A DNA stretch of 64,000 bases from Polytrichum commune. Taxonomy: Eukaryota; Streptophyta; Polytrichopsida; Polytrichales; Polytrichaceae. The notes under the pieces are model-generated. The model searched no databases. It worked only from the letters and a program-made list of their open reading frames with translations, and was not told the origin of the DNA. The translations under genes were made by a program, and so were the position numbers. The stretch covers positions 19,220,001 through 19,284,000 of the forward strand of contig OX485806.1 in assembly GCA_950295325.1 (NCBI GenBank), read 5' to 3'. Positions 1 to 9,833 of the stretch are shown one piece after another; the first letter of the stretch is position 1, and each line of letters opens with the position of its first letter.

Positions 1-525
1 TTGCCCACCTACCTACCTAAATATTTTATTCATCTAACTTTTTGTAAATGGTTGCAACAATGTTTGCAGCATTAAACTTTGTGATAAGCTGAAGTTGGCT
101 CCCTTGATGCACAAAACATTCCATGGCAACCTCCGCTGAAGCTTCGCAACGAGGGTGACGGTACCCGCTCAAATTCACCGCCGAATTCCTGACACAAGAG
201 GACGAAATTTGCGGCGACGACGCTCCTGAGACACTACCTTTTCAATTGTCGACATTTGAAGGTATTACACTTGGGGGTTCGAGATCGATGGACCACAGGT
301 TCCTACGCATCGTGTGAGGGCTGCGGCATTGTAAAGCAAGCAAAGCAGAGGAGAGATTTCCAGTTGATTATGGGAGAAATCTGAGATTAAGAAGGTTTTA
401 CAAGATTTCCGGGCTCTTGAAGAGGGATTGTGGTTCTAGAGGTGTAGAGGTGAGGATTTTCAAGACGCCTTTGTATCTTAGCTTGGGAATTAGGGTTTTG
501 GGGGTTTTCGAAAGGGAGGGTGGCG
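1..525. other. 5' flank and leader of the TMEM45-like gene
   Basis: No protein-coding gene is supported here. Short open frames around 387-662 overlap the start of the next gene in other frames and have no recognisable protein character. The stretch immediately upstream of position 526 is purine-rich and probably forms the promoter and 5' leader of the downstream gene. I see no clear TATA box at a convincing distance. Confidence 0.4.
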
Positions 526-1771
526 ATGGGGTGGGAGACGCAGGCAGGTGCGGGGATAGGATTCTTGGTGTTTGGATTGCTGCAAGGGTTCAAGCAAATC
601 CGGTCTTACAGGAAACAGAGCAATCGCAACCAAAACTCATGCCACAAGGTATGGTACCATGATGTGGAGCTTTACACGATGCTTATCCTCTCTCTGTCGC
701 ACATCATATGCGACATGGTTGTGAGTGGAACAGAGAGAAACATGGATCACGCAGTGGCTGTCTCTGTAAATCTGCAAAGAATGGGAGTTGCATCCATCTT
801 CCTTTTCTACGCAGTGGTAACCCTAATCGTGGACAACACGAAGGTGTTGCCAATTCCACCTGAGATTCTTCGGTTACTGGCTTTGTTTGCCTTTGGTCAA
901 GAGTTTCTGCTCTTCTATCTACAGAGAGATAATGTGGGACTGGAAGGCCAGTATCATTACCTTCTGCTCGTACCGGTTGGGGTTTGTTTGGGGGCCACCG
1001 CTGTGGAAATTGCGTGCCCCAAAGCTGTTCTACCCCGTCTGATCCGAAGCATGGCTTTGGTTCTCCAGGGGACTTGGTTTCTTCAAATTGCAGTTTCTTT
1101 ATTTACTCCCAAGTGGGTGTCGCGAGGGTGCTCGTTGCAGGAGGTTGGGGAGGGCGATTACACTGTGACCTGTCAAGGTAAAGTCTTCTACTGATTCTGC
1201 TACTTGTAGGGATTTCATGAGATAAACATACCGTGGCAATCTAAGGCTTGTCAATGGTTAAATACATGGAAATGGTTAGCTTGCAGGTGATCATCTGGTG
1301 AATTTGCGCTAAAAACATGTCATGGCACATGGAGTTGGTTAGCTAAAAACATTCACATGAAAATGGCTAGCTTGTCAATGGTTAAGCTTGCATTTGATGA
1401 TCTTGTGAAATTGAGCAAGTGAATATACTGACAGTTTTTCTTTGTAATGTGCAGGTATGAATCTCATGAGGGGCCAAGCAATTGCAACTCTTCAGTTTAA
1501 TTGCCATTTGGCTTTCCTCCTTTGCTTACTCCTGCCACTGTACGCGTTGATGAGCAAGTTATACATCTCCCCTGAACATTATTTGCCCCTGGGTGATTCT
1601 GAGCACAATTTTCAATCCAAGGAGCTTCTCCAGCTGCAAGAGTCTACAAGAATTTCTCCGCACTATATGCATGCTGATCAATTTCAGGTTATCCAAGAAG
1701 ATGAAGAGCTGGAGGAAGCAACCCCACGACGTTCTACTGATTCCAATGGATTCCATACTATGATGATTTAA
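526..1771 (+). CDS. TMEM45/DUF716 family multi-pass membrane protein
   Basis: Two exons, 526-1177 and 1455-1771, joined by a phase-1 GT-AG intron (donor GTAAAG, acceptor TGTGCAG), give 322 residues. An upstream in-frame GTG at 520 is not a plausible plant start, so the ATG at 526 was chosen. The N-terminus (GAGIGFLVFGLLQ) matches the family's opening membrane segment. Further hydrophobic segments follow across exon 1, such as LILSLSHIICDMVV, IFLFYAVVTLIV and LLALFAFGQEFLLFYL, and another (HLAFLLCLLLPLYALM) lies in exon 2. The C-terminal ~70 residues are hydrophilic and acidic (EDEELEEA), as expected for a cytosolic tail. DUF716 proteins are endomembrane or plasma-membrane proteins of poorly defined function; some plant members respond to pathogens. 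The assignment rests on topology, length and N-terminal similarity. Confidence 0.82.
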
Positions 1772-3030
1772 GTCTGGACATGACATGTAAGGGAGTATCC
1801 AGGGGCTGCTTATTGCAAACAAGAAAGTCTTGGCGATTGTTATTGTTAGAGTGTGGCCTATTCATACCGAGCTAAATAGGTATGCTTAAGTGCCAATGGG
1901 GTGGGTTCTTACAATTCATCTCCTGTTTATCATCACATACCTTTGTAAAACATGATACAACAAATAGTTGGGGTACCCATGATCCCATGATTGAGTGTAG
2001 GGACACTATTACAATTGTAAATTCCGGTTGTAAGACAGGATCATTAAAAGATGTTCAATCAACCACATGGTGGTGAGTGGGGTTTGTCTGAGGTTTGTTA
2101 AGGTATAGGTTTCATTTTTTCTTCCTCTCTTCTTAATCTGCCAGCCATTCCGCCCATCCCTACACTACCATCTTGTATATCTTCCTAAGGCCAGTGATGA
2201 TGCATTTACATGTGCAATGCATTACCTGCAACATTTGTTCCGCGAGTGATCATTGGAAACTTGGATTGCTTGGATTAGACACTGTGCACACATCACAGAT
2301 TTTGCAGAACAATGAGGCAGGAGTACCTCCACCTCCATCTGCACCTCCATCTGCATCTGCATGTCACGGGATTTAGAATGTCAAAGAAAAGGGAGCCTAT
2401 CACTCACTCCGGCCAAGGTTTGGTTGCAGTCCTCAGAGGTCAGGGTTTGATGTTTGGAATTGGGGTTTGTAGATTTGAAATTGACGGATCTGAAGGGTGA
2501 GAGATGGGTGGAGATACTGAGGAAGATGTTGCTGCCAAAGACCATTGTAGGGTTCCTTTTGGAGGGGTAGGTATTGTTCATTTAGATACAACAACCGAGT
2601 GCACCTTGCTAATATACACCTGGGGCTTACTTGCAGATTGAGTGCTTTGGATTGTCAAGGGAGAAGGATATTTTGCAGGTTCTTTGTGTAGCGCCAGTGT
2701 CGAGCTTTGGATCTTTTCACATGTTAGCTGTGTTCTTCAGAGTATCGATGTAAATGATACCCCTCTGGCTAGTCCAAATCCTTGACAACCAGGTCTGTTT
2801 GTAATTTTTGGACACAGCCTGCAAGCTCTTGATCAGCCAGTGTTTTCATCACATTCCCTGGAAGATATAGCCTGTTCCATGGGATAAAACTTGGCCTGAC
2901 TTGTGCAATGTGAACAAAAAAATTTGCTGAAAACTCGAAGGCGACTACTACATGGACTTTGAGAAACTCTTAGGGTGATTTGCCCAGGAATATGTGATGC
3001 AATACAGCCAATGCAATGTGAAGCATTGGG
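1772..3030. other. Intergenic region with the 3' ends of two convergent genes
   Basis: This stretch contains the 3' UTR of the TMEM45-like gene and, toward the right, the 3' UTR of the convergent DUF538 gene. Short open frames around 2173-2581 include a low-complexity ACCTCCATCTGC-type repeat near 2325-2360 and look non-coding. I see no further gene. Confidence 0.5.
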
Positions 3031-3501
3031 TTATTGCCCAGTTGCGAAGGCTTCGAGAGGAAAAATTTCAACGTTCCTCTTAGCATTTTTGAAGTGGACT
3101 AAACCAGTCTTGTCATCCACCCACATTTCCTTAGCAGACACAGGCAGGAGCAGCTCTTGATTCTTAATTTGCTTCATTTTCCATCCTTTGAGATCGATGA
3201 TTTTACCTTGTTGGATTCTCCCGGACACCTCCCTCATGTACACAACCAACCGCTCCGCATTGTGAAACTCGTGCTCGTATCGCCTTTTGAGTCTTATCCA
3301 CCAGATGCCTGTTTTCTCTTGCAACCCGAATTCATCGATACCTGGTATTGGGAACATGCTTGCCGGGAACCCAAACCTGTTTAAGAAAGACAGGAATGCA
3401 GGGAATGCGGATTCACCTGTGATGACTTCCACGCCCTCGAATAGATCATCATGCAGAACATCAGGTTTTGTGACTGCTAGGGTGGTCGCAACACCCGCCA
3501 T
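3031..3501 (-). CDS. DUF538 family protein
   Basis: This is a single-exon gene on the minus strand encoding 156 residues. The first true ATG is at 3501; an upstream in-frame TTG was ignored. The order of conserved features fits plant DUF538 proteins. A segment FLNRFGFPASMFPIPGIDEF resembles the family's G-L-P-x-G-L-L-P motif. It is followed by a TGIWWIRLK strand, YMREVSGRI, a core of alternating Lys and hydrophobic residues (KMKQIKNQELLLPVSAKEM) and a C-terminal IFPLEAF that replaces the usual FPVxAF. DUF538 proteins are small beta-barrel proteins related to BPI folds, often stress-induced; no biochemical activity is firmly established. No signal peptide is evident. Length is typical. The neighbour to the left is convergent, so it probably has its own promoter in 3502-3700. 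Confidence 0.82.
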   Translation of the reverse strand: MAGVATTLAVTKPDVLHDDLFEGVEVITGESAFPAFLSFLNRFGFPASMFPIPGIDEFGLQEKTGIWWIRLKRRYEHEFHNAERLVVYMREVSGRIQQGKIIDLKGWKMKQIKNQELLLPVSAKEMWVDDKTGLVHFKNAKRNVEIFPLEAFATGQ

Positions 3502-4299
3502 CAAATCCTAGGTGATGAATGGTATAGTTTGAATTGTAGTGGCAAAGTGAAACTTCTCCTGGACATTTGGTAGCCTGCAGGTTAGCAGGCTATTTTACAT
3601 TCATCACTTTAATGCAAAAATTCAATACATTCATCATCCTATGTTAAATTTGTATTTGCCACAATTTCAAGGTGGAGGTTGGAAGTGGACATGGGGTTGT
3701 GGTGACCAGATGTATTCTACAAAATGTTTGATGTAGACGCAAGTATTTTCTATAGACAGAATGAACGTCATCTGATGTACAATGTATAATGTACAATCAA
3801 ATGTCCATTGCAAAGTTTTCTCAATAGATGTCTCTGTGTGGTCAGGATCAGGGAAAGTGTTTCCAAATTGCTGCAAAGTATTTTTCTGTGGAGTGTGCAA
3901 CAGACCTGGCCACAACTGCTTCCGAAAACTCTGAAACTGGTAAGGTCGAAGCTTGAGACTGCGGAAGGTCTCCTTGTGCAAATGCGAGTCTTTGTGCGAG
4001 GAAATATAACCAACTTGAGCATTCATGGAGAGATATTTATATACGCAGGGACATGTTTGAGTCTGTGTGTGATGTCATTGGCTGTACCCAGAGACGTACC
4101 TTTTGGTTGAATGAGAATTGAGGTAGGACCTGATTCAAAGAGCAGATGACGTGCTAACACACATTTGGTCCTCCATCACGTGTGGGTAGTAGTGGTCGAC
4201 AGGAGAAAATTTGGCTCCATTTAATAGACAGACCTAGTCGCTCTACTTCCAAAGTCGATTGAGATTGAGAATCTTGTCATGCACATTTGCAGCATTTCA
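3502..4299. other. Upstream region of the DUF538 gene, no further gene
   Basis: Open frames on both strands between 3667 and 4110 overlap each other, have no recognisable motif and lack splice or start context. The part near 3502-3700 probably holds the promoter of the minus-strand DUF538 gene. Confidence 0.4.
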
Positions 4300-5290
4300 A
4301 GATTGGACTGGAAACTGAGAGATTAAGCATTCTTTCAACTAGCTAAAAATATCAGAAACTGATGTTGCCATTGGAAATCGATGTGCACACATGAATGTTC
4401 TTGGCTTCTCTGGCGAGAAGCCAAGATAACTTGTTGATTATAACCCTAGAGAGACACTTCGTGCCACAACTGAATAACACAAACCTTCAATTTCACACCT
4501 ACTATGGTTTAAGCTCAAAATCAGAATGCAAATCGCTATATCTACAGAACAGCCATGCAAACTACCTATCTTAGATCGTCAATTGTTGATGACAATGATG
4601 TCAGAGCCTAAACAATACGTAGGAATTCTTGGGAATTCGACTAATACAGAGACTCCATGTTGGCTCTCCTTCAAGGATTCATGTCATCCCGAAAAGAGTC
4701 ATTGCTGTGAGGCGCGGACATTTCACATCTGAGTCTCCGCCTTTGGAATTTACTCAGGTGTCTCAACAGGATACTCCAAATGTACACACAAATGTTTGGA
4801 GGGTTTAGAGTGATTTGCGGCGTTCCAAAAATTAACTGGAAACTGAGTGATTGAGGATTCCTTCCAAGAGCTCAGAACATCAGAAACTGAGGGTGCCATT
4901 GGAATTGGATGTGCACACATGAATGATCTTCAATTTCATGATCTTCAAAGCCAAGATATCTTGTTGGTTATAATACTACAGAGACACTTCGCGTCACTCT
5001 AGGTTCATACATCCTTCGATTCCACACCTAACCCTGCTGCTCCCCCCGTGGATCTAAGCTCAAAATTAGAATACAAATCGCTATATCTACAGAACAGCCA
5101 TGCAAACTACCTATCGTAGACCAATTCGTCTGACGTCTAAGCCTAAACAATATGTAGAACTCTTGGGGCTTCAATTGACACACAGACTCCATGTTAACTC
5201 CTTCAGGGATTCATGTCATCCCGAAAAGAGTCATCCCTGTGTCTCCGCAGTTGGAATTTACGCAACTGCCTCAAGAGGATAGTCCAAGTG
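4300..5290. repeat. Tandem segmental duplication (~0.5 kb units) at the 3' side of the rhodanese gene
   Basis: Two imperfect direct copies lie at about 4305-4790 and 4828-5295. Shared stretches include GGAAACTGAG, GATGTGCACACATGAATG, GAGACACTTCG, CGCTATATCTACAGAACAGC and ATTCATGTCATCCCGAAAAG, in the same order. The right copy runs into the last codons of the rhodanese gene (minus strand). The left copy carries a decayed version of the same 3' end around 4735-4780, so the duplication included the gene's terminus and downstream flank. Confidence 0.75.
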
Positions 5291-6088
5291 TAGCCAGTCA
5301 TTAAAACCCCCCTTCAGGTGGACCACATTTGTGAATCCTGCCTGCTGTAGCTCGTAGATGGCCTTAAGAGAGCGAGATTGGCGCCCAAATAACCGTTCCG
5401 GGTCATTGTACTTCTTGGCTTTCGGACCCTTCCTCTCCACAAAGGTTTGAAGGGTACCGCCTACAGAGCAATACACAATGATTTGTTTCTTCTTGTCACC
5501 TCCTACAGCTGCTTCAGCCATAGCCACAAACTCAGGGTTCCTCTCTGTGCCTGAAAAGTCAGTGATGAGTGCATACCCTAACCTTCGCAGATTCGCCTTG
5601 GTGTCATTCCCTTGGATAAGCCTAAAGAGAGGGGCAGATTGGGCACCCTTGGCATGGCATTTCTCATATTCTTGGCCCTCACGAACATCTATCAAGATGG
5701 CTTTCTTCGATTCCACACGAGCTTTGGCTTCGTTGCAATCCACATCTGGTAAGCCTCTCTCGGTGAGCACTCTGTGCACCTCAACCCATGCAGTGTACTT
5801 GAACGAGTCCTCGAACCATGACCCCACATAGCCATTTCGGGCTTTCACATCGCCTTTGAACTTGGCCAGCTTCGCATCCATGGTTTGCTCCGCCACAAAG
5901 TTCTTGAAGAACCATCCCTGGTTGGCCTTCGGTTTGGATTGCTCCTCTACCTCCGCACTTATTCTCCATAACTTCTTCTTGCTTTCCAATCTTGGGGAGC
6001 TTCTACTGCCATTCCGCAGGTTTGAAGGAGAGGGTAAGCTACCTCCCAACGAATTAGCTCCCCACGAGCTCAGTTGCTGCAGTTCCAT
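5258..6088 (-). CDS. Chloroplast rhodanese-like domain protein (STR14-like)
   Basis: This is an uninterrupted minus-strand gene of 276 residues. The frame is open upstream to 6181 but the first ATG is at 6088. The first ~50 residues are rich in Ser, Leu, Arg and Lys with few acidic residues, as in a chloroplast transit peptide. The rhodanese domain spans about residues 115-270. It contains AILIDVREGQEYEKCHAKGA (the strand-D-V-R-x-x-x-E-Y/F-x-x-G-H-type motif, with Cys preceding His) and an active-site loop IVYCSVGGTLQ with a candidate catalytic Cys near residue 207. It ends with GRQSRSLKAIYELQQAGF and a final LKGGFNDW. The QSRSL and GG-x-x-x-W pattern resembles Arabidopsis STR14. Rhodanese domains transfer sulfur or act as redox/scaffold modules; the substrate is unknown. 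It diverges from the DCC-like gene to the right. Confidence 0.85.
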   Translation of the reverse strand: MELQQLSSWGANSLGGSLPSPSNLRNGSRSSPRLESKKKLWRISAEVEEQSKPKANQGWFFKNFVAEQTMDAKLAKFKGDVKARNGYVGSWFEDSFKYTAWVEVHRVLTERGLPDVDCNEAKARVESKKAILIDVREGQEYEKCHAKGAQSAPLFRLIQGNDTKANLRRLGYALITDFSGTERNPEFVAMAEAAVGGDKKKQIIVYCSVGGTLQTFVERKGPKAKKYNDPERLFGRQSRSLKAIYELQQAGFTNVVHLKGGFNDWLHLDYPLEAVA

Positions 6089-7020
6089 CGTTATTACAGC
6101 TGCGACGATTTCCAGAAACAAATCATCAGTGCTTACAACAAAAACTGCAAAAAGAAAAAAACCCTTACAATTCCTCTGCAAAATAACATGTCATGGCGTG
6201 CGAAATTCGCCAAGCTGATGGTAAACATATACTAACCCAGAAGGTTATGGCTGCTGATTAAGACCTTTCTTTGTCGACCTTTTGGACTGGACCTGCTGCT
6301 AAACTACTGAAGACGTCCGGGTTAAACTTATGGGCATCATCTTCATATCTTTGGATACTATTAGTGATAGAGGGGCATCGACATTGATAAGGTTCTTGTT
6401 TCGACGCTTGCAGTTGGCAGTGAATTCCTCTGGTTAGGAGGTGATCACAAAAAGGTGATTGTCCTACGTTGAGGATGAATGGCGAGGTGGCTAAGTTTGT
6501 GGGCCCTACAACCGTGGACATGGCAGGGCCATACGAATATCTCTACCTCTGTTCTTTCCCTATTGGGTACGATTCAATTCCATTTGGGAAGGGCACACCG
6601 TTACACGTAAGTATGTCACAGGCATCTATCTCCCTATTGCCAATTTACAATCCATGCCTTCTTATCACTTGAACTGACCCGCCGTTGATTGTTTGTCATT
6701 CCTGAATTGCTCAAGTCTCAGATACCTTCCATTTTGGTCATACAATGATGTGTTGACTCGTTGAGCGTTTGAAGCCCAATTAGGTCTGCAATTCAATTAT
6801 ACAATGCTGACCTATTCAAGTTCACCCATGGGAATTGGCGAAGTGGGTGTTTGAGAACAGGATTGTTCTATTTTCTTCGTCTACTGTATAGATTCTCGGT
6901 TGCGTTGCGTGCGGGACAAGTTTTATTGCCATATAGGTTGATCATCAATTGCTTGTGAGTTGTTTCACAAATTCACATTCAGAGCTGAGAGGAGGGGCAG
7001 AGGAGGGCAGTCTTTGTACT
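6089..7020. promoter_or_regulatory. Divergent intergenic region between rhodanese and DCC-like genes
   Basis: About 930 bp separate two start codons that point away from each other, so this must hold both promoters and 5' leaders. I cannot point to a convincing TATA box or a named element. Short open frames here (for example 6469-6672 and 6258-6521) lack recognisable protein features. Confidence 0.45.
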
Positions 7021-9833
7021 ATGGGGTTCAAGGCAGTCTTCAAGTCGACCTTTATGCATCGCACGCTTCCTTCACTTATGCAGGCCCATCAATCAATGAT
7101 GGCCGCTCCGCAAAGTCTGACCTCGATGCGACATTTCTCCGCACTCCATGAATCTTTGTGCATCATTCCGCAACAGAGTTCCGTCGGTCGTCATGGACGA
7201 GCCTTCTCTCCACTCTCGTCCCCTTTGACCCTCTCGGTATCCAGCGCAAGCATGAATTCCTGTAAGTTTCACTTAATTACCTCGAGCTCCCATTCTCAAA
7301 TTTGACTTCGGTTTTGGAGATTGTTTGTTCGATCATCCGGGGAGTATTTTTGTGGAGATCAATTGCACTCTTTCATCCTTTTATTTGAATTCCATCGCAG
7401 CATATGTTCAAAATTGGCCTTTATCTTGTTTCTGCTGCTCAATTTGCTCCATTCCGCTGGCTTCAATCCTTTAATTCCTGGAGCTTTTCTGTGCATTAGT
7501 TGAATACATTTTTGTATTGGGTTTTATTTTTGAGCTCCCATTCTCAAATTCGAGGTCATAAGTCTTGTTCCTCCTATCAGAGAGCCAATTTTGGAGATTT
7601 ATTTGTTCGATCACCTGGGGTATTTTTGGTAGAAGTCAATTGCACTCTTTCATCCTATTATTTGAATTCCATTGCAGAGTATGTTATAAAACTGGCCTTC
7701 ATCTCGTTTCTGCTGCTCAAGATGTTTCTTTCTGCTTCTACAGAAGACTTTCTGTGTGTTAGTTTGAATACGTTTTTGTATTGGGATTTTAGCAGTAAAC
7801 GCTGGCTACTCAGACCCTTCTTTAATGCAGCTGTTTCACGTAGGGTATTGGGTAGTGTGACACAAGAAGCACCAGTTGGAGTTAGAGAAGATGATAATGG
7901 TGTCAGAGATTCATCCCTCGATAATAGGAGCTGGACTATCAAGATGTTGTATGACGGCGATTGCCCACTTTGCATGAGAGAGGTTCGTAGATTAAACTTT
8001 TTTGATGCCAACTCTTTACTAAGTACTAGTATGATGAGCATCTGTTATAATCAACAACATCTTGACTTGCAGCCAGTGATTTCGAAGATGAGCTGATTGT
8101 AATTGTATTGAATGTTACAGGTGGACATGTTAAGGGAGAGGAACGAGAAGTATAATGGAGCAATTAAGTTCATAGATATAAGTGCTGACGAGTATGATGC
8201 AGAGGCTAACAATGGCATAGATTTTGAAACGGTAATCTGGAGGATGATGCCGCATATTTCATATCATCCAATCTCCAATAAGGGTCATAACTATGCTGCA
8301 TATTTATATCTTCTCTTTGCAGTGTTTTTGAGGTCTGACCTAGCATGCCACTGGACAAAGGATAAATGAGGGCTTGAGACATTCTAAAAGTTTGTTGATA
8401 TTATTGTGCAGGCAATGGGGCGTATTCACGCAATCCGTCAAAATGGAGAAGTGCTCACCAATATTGCGGTATTCGATTGACTCTTTTGACCAACTTCTTT
8501 TCGTCATGTGACAGAACTCTGAATTTTTATGAACCTTACGTCTGTTATTTTTTGTCACAAATTCCTGGCTTGGAACTGGGTTTGCAGGCTTTCAGGGCAT
8601 TGTATGAAGAAGTTGGTCTGGGATGGGTGTATGCCATTACCAACCACCAACCGGTATGTTGAATATATTTCATTGAATATATGCTTGGCTACACACATTC
8701 ATGAAATTGTTCTCTTATCAATCATGACTCTGCTGGATATCTGAGATCCCCATTTCTACTTTTAACATATGTTTTCAATTTCTATCATTAGATTCTTGGC
8801 TCTTCCTTTTCCAGCTGCTTGTTGAAACAGTTTTAGAAGGTTGATTGTGGGGTTTTTGACGATATTAAGATGAAGTCCTAAGATACTATTTTCTTGTCAG
8901 TGGGCGAGCATTGCAGACGCAGTGTATGACTTTTGGGCCAAGTACCGGTTGCCTGTCACAGGTATCTGCTTGATACTTCTGTCTCAGTGTGAGGGGCACT
9001 TTACACTAAAGCTTGAGGGACCCTGACCATTCAAATCTTAAATCTCATTGGCGGAACCGTCCCACTTCACTTCACACTAGAGCTTTGAGGGACTAAGGGG
9101 TCAAGGAAGTTTGAAGGAAGTTTTAATGTATGAAAAACCTACAATGGAGTCCTACAGGGCATGCCATGGATAATATTACGTGGTCCACTGGATTTTGCAT
9201 CAAGCCCACCTCTAAGAGGTGGGCATAACACAAAACTGAGAGACCATGACATTTCAGACTCTCACAATACTTGATTGACAATAAGAATATTGTGGAGCAG
9301 CCCACATGAATAGGATGCAAAGTTTGAACAGAGCAATTAGCATGCCATTGGGACAGTGGAGTTGTTAGATGGTTGTCGGACTCCAATATTCTTGGTGGTG
9401 TCTTCTAGTAAGTTTGATAATATTCTTAGTAGATTGTCAAGTCTGTTTCTTTAGAGTTTTGATTGCAGACAGCTACCAAAGTAGCAGTAATCTGGGCTCA
9501 CTTTTGATAATGAATGTTATTCCTGAAGGACGACCTCCTCTGGCGGAAGTTTTGGAGAAGCGGCGCCAGAGAAAGGTAGGTTACCATCTGGTGAATTAAA
9601 TTCTGTGTAGGTACTTGCAAGGCAAGGAATTCCCTTTTACATCATGTGTAACTGAGAATGCATTCATTGACATCCATTTTGAATCCTTTTTTATCAGCTG
9701 ACTTTACAACCTTTGAAGTATGTTTAGCAGATTTGAGAAATTTAAATGGACTAACACCATCAATCTGCTGTTTTTTTTACAGGCTGAAATTGAGACTTGC
9801 AGTATTGATGATCAAAGGTGTCGCATGGAGTAA
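7021..9833 (+). CDS. DCC/DUF393 putative thiol-disulfide oxidoreductase, organelle-targeted
   Basis: Eight exons with consistent phases: 7021-7261, 7831-7982, 8121-8231, 8412-8468, 8588-8653, 8901-8961, 9529-9575 and 9783-9833, giving 261 residues. Residues 1-80 look like a mitochondrial or plastid presequence (many Ser, His, Arg; RHFSALHESL). The DCC signature YDGDCPLC lies at residues 121-128, with the Cys-x-x-Cys pair at 125 and 128. The family pattern follows: MREVDMLRERN, IKFIDISADEYD, MGRIHAI, ALYEEVGLGWVYAIT and VYDFWAKYRLPVTGRPPL. DCC proteins share a thioredoxin-like fold, but their redox partners are mostly unknown. The exon 6-7 junction uses a weak acceptor (CCTGAAG) and the first intron acceptor was chosen by phase, so those two boundaries are the least certain. 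Intron 1 holds a tandem duplication and intron 6 a MITE remnant. Confidence 0.85.
7284..7793 (+). repeat. Tandem duplication inside intron 1 of the DCC-like gene
   Basis: Two direct copies with a 248-bp offset (7284-7531 and 7532-7793) share GAGCTCCCATTCTCAAAT, CAATTGCACTCTTTCATCC, TTTGAATTCCAT and TTTTTGTATTGGG in the same order. Both copies end in a pyrimidine-rich, acceptor-like tract. The duplication explains the long open frames across the intron, which are not exons. Confidence 0.8.
8985..9395. mobile_element. Degenerate PIF/Harbinger-like MITE in intron 6 of the DCC-like gene
   Basis: The block resembles the element at 58674-59172. It starts with GGGGCACTTTACAC (compare GGGCCACTTCACAC) and shares CACTTCACACTA followed by TTGAGGGAC. 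It also shares CCTACATGGCAT/CCTACAGGGCAT, the CCACCTCT...GGGCATAACACAAAAC-type stretch, GAGACCATGACA and CCCACATGAATAG. The ends are eroded, so exact borders and a target duplication cannot be given. Confidence 0.6.

Noticed and set aside
3667-4110. Overlapping open frames on both strands (100-119 codons)
   Set aside because: They overlap each other antisense, lack any family resemblance and have no clear gene structure.
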